The notes beneath the pieces were generated by a model, which ran no database searches, had not been told where the DNA came from, and worked only from the letters and a program-made list of their open reading frames with translations. A stretch of DNA of 64,000 nt from Congeria kusceri (lineage: Eukaryota > Mollusca > Bivalvia > Myida > Dreissenidae), in contig CM051036.1 of the NCBI GenBank assembly GCA_027627225.1, positions 36,168,426 through 36,232,425 on the forward strand. Reading direction: 5' to 3'. Position numbers and translations under genes: made by a program. Positions 60,551 through 64,000 of this stretch are shown here, piece after piece; position 1 is the first letter of the stretch; each line of letters starts with the position of its first letter.

Positions 60551-60795
60551 GAACGTGCAATAGAAAGCCCATATTTAACGTGCAACAGAATCCCCTATTT
60601 AATGTGCAATAGAAAGCCCATATTTAACGTGCAGTGGAAAGCCCGTATTTAACGTGCAATAGAAAGCCCGTATTTAACGTGCACTAGAATACCGTATTTA
60701 ACGTGCAATAGAAAGCCCACATTTAACGTGCAATAGAAGGCACATATTTAACGTGCAATAAAAAGCCCATATTTAACGTGCAATAGAAAGCCAAT
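60551..60795. repeat. 25-bp minisatellite, about ten copies
   Basis: The unit AACGTGCAATAGAAAGCCCA followed by TATTT is repeated with one or two changes per copy. Confidence 0.95.
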
Positions 60796-60854
60796 TTTTC
60801 GTTGACATAGTCCCTTTAATGTTTAACTTAAATATAAAATTTAATTACTTTTGC

Positions 60855-61075
60855 AAAGCATGAGAATACAGTACCGATAACTTTCACGTATTACTTAAAT
60901 AAAATTATTTGTGTAAAGCATGAGAATACAGTACAGATAACTGTTATGTTTTACTAAAATATAAATTTTTGGTGTAAATCATGATAATACAGTGCATATT
61001 ACTTTTTTGTATTACTTAGATACAAATAATTGTTGTAAAGCACGAGAATACATTATAGAATACTTTTATATAGTA
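60855..61075. repeat. ~60-bp tandem repeat, four copies
   Basis: TGTAAAGCATGAGAATACAG followed by TACNGATAACT, TATTACTTAAATA and AATTATTTG recurs at about 60855, 60915, 60975 and 61035. A partial unit also appears near 60055-60085. Confidence 0.85.
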
Positions 61076-61886
61076 CGCGCAGATATATATAATGTATTTT
61101 TCTTTCTTAAAGCACTATAATATTATGTGTATCATGGGCCATGATGGCCTTACTCGTTTTTTATATGCTAAATTGTACAATTTTTGAATAAACTTTTTTT
61201 TTTCTATTACATATAATAAAAATATGTATTTGTAATGACAATATGTAATGAAAAATAGCACAAAACAAGCATTCCTTTGCAAAAAAAATATTCATTTTAT
61301 CGCGCAGTTTGAGCTTTATCCAGATTAAGTTTGGACTTTATTTACACATTTTCTTCAAATAGTTCGGCTTTATCCATAAATGAGCATACCATTCCAAGAT
61401 ATAATTGATTTTAACCCAGAAACCACTACGGTATTAACTAATAAACGTTTGAATGACCTTCTAGATAGATTATTTCACTACTCTGTAACGGTTTAGTTCA
61501 CTAATTAGTCGTTTTAAATGCCAAAAATTAAATAAATACGTCGCCTTTTTTGAATATTTTGTATTTCCCCCAGACAATTTATATATTTCTTCTAAGGAAA
61601 ATGAAGATTTATGGCAATACACTTAATACATAATGGCGTTGGACATTACTTTATACATGTGTTCAATAATTTTGCATATATACTGACTCAAATCGCCGAA
61701 AAATTCAAAATATGTACCTACCTGTCAATTGCGGACATGTTTTCTATGAAATTTGATTTATCATATGCAAATTGGTTTACCGACGTACAGGGGGTGAATA
61801 TTCTCTGGAGTGAGTTCCAACGAATTTAGCCCTATATAAAAAGTAACACTAAATTCGTTGCACGTCTTATAAATAAGACTATAAGG
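61076..61886. other. No gene seen
   Basis: AT-rich sequence. No exon with credible splice sites was found. Confidence 0.45.
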
Positions 61887-62160
61887 GTAGCGGACCCGTG
61901 GTCTATTGGTAACACACTAAGTTCACAACCCAGAGGTCGCAGGTTCGAGCCCCCGCTACACATTAGCCTACTAACTCGTCTTTCGCACGAGACGTTAAAC
62001 CGAGGTGCAGTGTACTGGGTGCTTCACACCAGGCACTAAAAGACCCAGGGTTGCCTCTGGAACAGGGCGTACTCTCTTGTATCTTGCACTATCCCCCGTA
62101 ACCCATCTAACAAGTCTTCTGGGGGCGATTGGCCATATCGGAGAGAATCAAGGTGCACTC
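61887..62160 (+). mobile_element. tRNA-derived SINE
   Basis: The head has TGGTCTATTGGTAACAC (A-box-like) and GCAGGTTCGAGCCCCC (B box). GTAGCGG and CCGCTAC at 61887 and 61953 are complementary, but the T stem does not pair, so it is not a working tRNA. The body includes GAGACGTTAAACCGAGGTGC, GTGCTTCACACCAGGCACTA and AAAAGACCCAGGGTTGCC. It ends close to the splice donor of exon 62198-62323, on the other strand. Confidence 0.7.
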
Positions 62161-62197
62161 GATAAAAATTCACGAGTAAGTGTATGTAGAAGCTTAC

Positions 62198-62323
62198 CGG
62201 AGCAGTTGTCAGTTCCGTTGATCGCCAGGAACCCGAACTCGCACGTGCACCGACCCTCGGTACAGACGGTGTTATCTCCCCTGCACTGCTCGCTCACGTT
62301 ACACGCGCTATTCAGACTGCTCT
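62198..62323 (-). CDS. Cysteine-rich EGF/EB-like module exon (class 1-1)
   Basis: On the minus strand the acceptor ACTTCTAG ends at 62324 and the donor G|GTAAGC starts at 62197. The 126-nt exon begins with two bases and ends with one, so both introns are phase 1. It encodes SSLNSACNVSEQCRGDNTVC, TEGRCTCEFGFLAINGTDNC and S. Six cysteines in the pattern C-x5-C-x6-C-x4-C-x-C-x11-C fit an EB/EGF-like extracellular module. The two NxS/NxT sites (NVS, NGT) suggest glycosylation. Phase 1-1 exons are typical of shuffled extracellular modules. It is probably part of a secreted or membrane receptor; the parent family is not identified. Confidence 0.85.
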
Positions 62324-62526
62324 CTAGAAGTAACGAACGTTTATTTTTTTATTTCGTTTCATTTTGTTTAGGGTTTCTTGATTTATCTGACAGCGGTCCC
62401 ATAAAGGTATCATTACAAATGACATTTGGTATTACAGGTTTGCGGTATAATAGAGCAAGAAGCAAGTATATATAAGGTGAACAGTGGGATTTATTAATAC
62501 ACAACAAACGACACCGAGTATTATAT
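62324..62526. other. Intron between the two cysteine-rich exons, first part
   Basis: AT-rich sequence. No additional exon was seen. Confidence 0.5.
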
Positions 62527-62880
62527 TTTAAATAAGAAATCATTTTCGATTTATCGTTGCTTATCGCCAAATAAACAACGATTTGGAGTTCTGATGCGTA
62601 TGAATTAAACCACGAGTGCGTTAGCCCGAGTTGTTTAATAGCCACGCATCAGAACGACAAAGAGTTGTTTATTGGCTTTGGCTGATAAAAAAAAAGAATA
62701 TGCGAAAAATATTTCGATTCTAACATGATTTTACATATATTTTTTTGCAATTGTAATCGGAACTACTTTTTACTATGCTCCGCTCAGAATCGGTACCTCT
62801 TTTTGCGTTGTTTAAGGGGTAGTTTAACAACGATAATTGTGTTCAATGTCTATAGAAAAATTAGCGAGTATCATGTAAGA
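62527..62880 (+). mobile_element. TTGTTTATCGGC family element, copy 4
   Basis: ATTTTCGATTTATCGTTGCT, TATGAATTAAACCACGAGTG, CCCGAGTTGTTTAATAGC, TTTTTACTATGCTCCGCTCA, TCTTTTTGCGTTGTTTAAGG and AGCGAGTATCATGTAAGAA link it to the copies at 40436, 49075 and 53768. It lies in the intron of the minus-strand gene. Confidence 0.8.
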
Positions 62881-63097
62881 AAATTGTCTAATACATAGAA
62901 CAACATCTTTTTACATGTTTATAACAAACTCGTTCCTTATGATTTATTCAGAATAGCAACGCTGCTCTTTATTAAATAATAAGAATATGCAATTAATGCA
63001 TTGTTAAAATGGTGCGTAATAGCCTTTATTTTCAGTAAACCTGGCGGTCGAATAGAAACAAAATACCTTTTGTAGAATCAAATAATTCTATACTCAC

Positions 63098-63220
63098 GCA
63101 GCTTGCATCTATTGTTTTCTGTGAACATCCCCGCCTTGCACGTGCAGAGACCCGAGCTGCACGTGCTGTTGACGTCATAGCAGTGGCGCGTGAGAACACA
63201 AGGAAACCCGGGGAAGCTCT
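63098..63220 (-). CDS. Cysteine-rich EGF/EB-like module exon (class 1-1), upstream exon
   Basis: On the minus strand the acceptor TTTTATTCAG ends at 63221 and the donor C|GTGAGT starts at 63097. The 123-nt exon starts with two bases and ends with one (phase 1 on both sides) and encodes SFPGFPCVLTRHCYDVNSTC, SSGLCTCKAGMFTENNRCKL. Cysteine pattern: C-x5-C-x6-C-x4-C-x-C-x10-C, nearly the same as the next exon, so the two modules are probably duplicates. The junction with exon 62198-62323 gives a Gln codon (C+AG) and keeps the frame. An NST site is present. The gene must extend to the right of the window. Confidence 0.85.
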
Positions 63221-63339
63221 CTGAATAAAACAGTTGTATTAAATGTAATATAAATATAGTTGGTTGTTATTTCAGTACACCTTATTTAAATACGCCTTTT
63301 CACTAATTATAACCCAAGGCATCTGGCTTTAATATAATG

Positions 63340-63487
63340 TTATTAAATAAGTGATTTCCTACAGGCACTGTTATTTGTCCTCGCTCAGTTGTATTGTCAT
63401 CCGCCATATAAGCTCCCTACGGGCTCATGCCAATACAACAGATCTCGGACAAATAACAGTGCCTGTATGAAATCAATTATTTAATAA
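63340..63487. mobile_element. 148-bp palindromic element
   Basis: TTATTAAATAAGTGATTTCC then TACAGGCACTGTTATTTGTCC at the left mirrors GGACAAATAACAGTGCCTGT then ATGAAATCAATTATTTAATAA at the right. Several scattered ATACAGGSAC words follow at 63690-63770. It has no coding capacity. Confidence 0.8.
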
Positions 63488-64000
63488 TAAGTATTTTATT
63501 AATCAACTTTACATAGATGACTAAAATTAGTTATTGTTTAGTTATTACCCATGAAAATTTTACAAATCCAAATGTTCGTGTTTTGTTTTATTTATTTCAA
63601 TATGGCGTCATTTTGTTTGTGGAAAACCTATATTTCCAATTTCATATAGGAACAGTTCAACTGACCTTTCAAAAGCGCTAAATCTCATACAGGCATCGAA
63701 TGTCATACAGGCACTGGTTTTAGCCAATGCTTAGATCCCATACAGGGACAGTTGAATTCGTACAGGAATTATTTACTGATATTAGTATAAGACGTTCATT
63801 TTCATTGATATTGTGCGTAACATTGTAAAGTTGATTAATAATGCCTAGGTCAGAAATAGAAGGGCCGCCGTCCGATTTTAACGACCGGTAAAGCATCGGC
63901 AAATTACGGAATCTGACAGGCGCCGCGCGAATGATATATTTTTGCCTTGCGTGGTCACAATCTCAAGCGGGCGCCGAAACGTTTTCGGTTACTGACATAA
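63488..64000. other. No gene seen; probable upstream intron of the EGF/EB-like gene
   Basis: No exon with phase-1 boundaries was recognised here. Confidence 0.4.

Noticed and set aside
61887..61959. Functional tRNA gene
   Set aside because: The 7-bp acceptor match is good but the T stem and anticodon stem do not pair, and SINE body sequence follows.
62005..62475. Plus-strand 156-residue open frame
   Set aside because: It overlaps a SINE and runs antisense to the well-supported cysteine-rich exon at 62198-62323.

Overview
This is a eukaryotic, AT-rich, gene-poor and repeat-dense window, most probably from a bivalve mollusc. The signs are intron-containing genes, long non-coding stretches, several non-LTR retrotransposons, tRNA-derived SINEs and many small palindromic (MITE-like) elements. 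The nested palindromes at 16.55 and 55.2 kb resemble repeats I associate from memory with dreissenid mussels; that part of the assignment is inference.

Only two host genes can be supported. The first is a plus-strand Snail/Slug-family C2H2 zinc-finger gene. Its last coding exon (51629-52638) carries all five fingers, and a phase-compatible but tentative first exon lies at 47616-47712, preceded by a cluster of Snail-type CACCTG/CAGGTG sites. The second is a minus-strand gene of cysteine-rich EGF/EB-like modules, with two clean class 1-1 exons (63098-63220 and 62198-62323). A probable terminal exon at 56500-56591 encodes one membrane span and a stop codon. The two genes converge tail to tail, and the second continues beyond the right edge.

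0-19 kb: no host gene seen. It holds a 77-bp tandem repeat, a roughly 1-kb palindromic element with a TGCC/CCGC core, an inverted repeat pair (3.7 and 11.1 kb) around an old tandem duplication, two SINEs, an element with repeated internal ~155-bp units, and tandem arrays.

19-33 kb: an old tandem segmental duplication of about 6 kb. Its second copy (24.9-33 kb) is split by a 5.4-kb L1-like retrotransposon (25008-30385) bounded by a perfect 15-bp target-site duplication. The element's endonuclease/reverse-transcriptase frame is recognisable but broken by frameshifts and a stop.

33-46 kb: no host gene seen. It holds palindromes, minisatellites and one decayed LINE 3' end (38.7-39.3 kb).

46-53 kb: the Snail-family locus, whose putative intron carries large trinucleotide arrays and three mobile elements. 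53-64 kb: the EGF/EB-like gene, whose introns hold MITEs, SINEs, minisatellites and a LINE relic (58.6-59.8 kb) in which the catalytic middle of the reverse transcriptase is inverted relative to its two ends.
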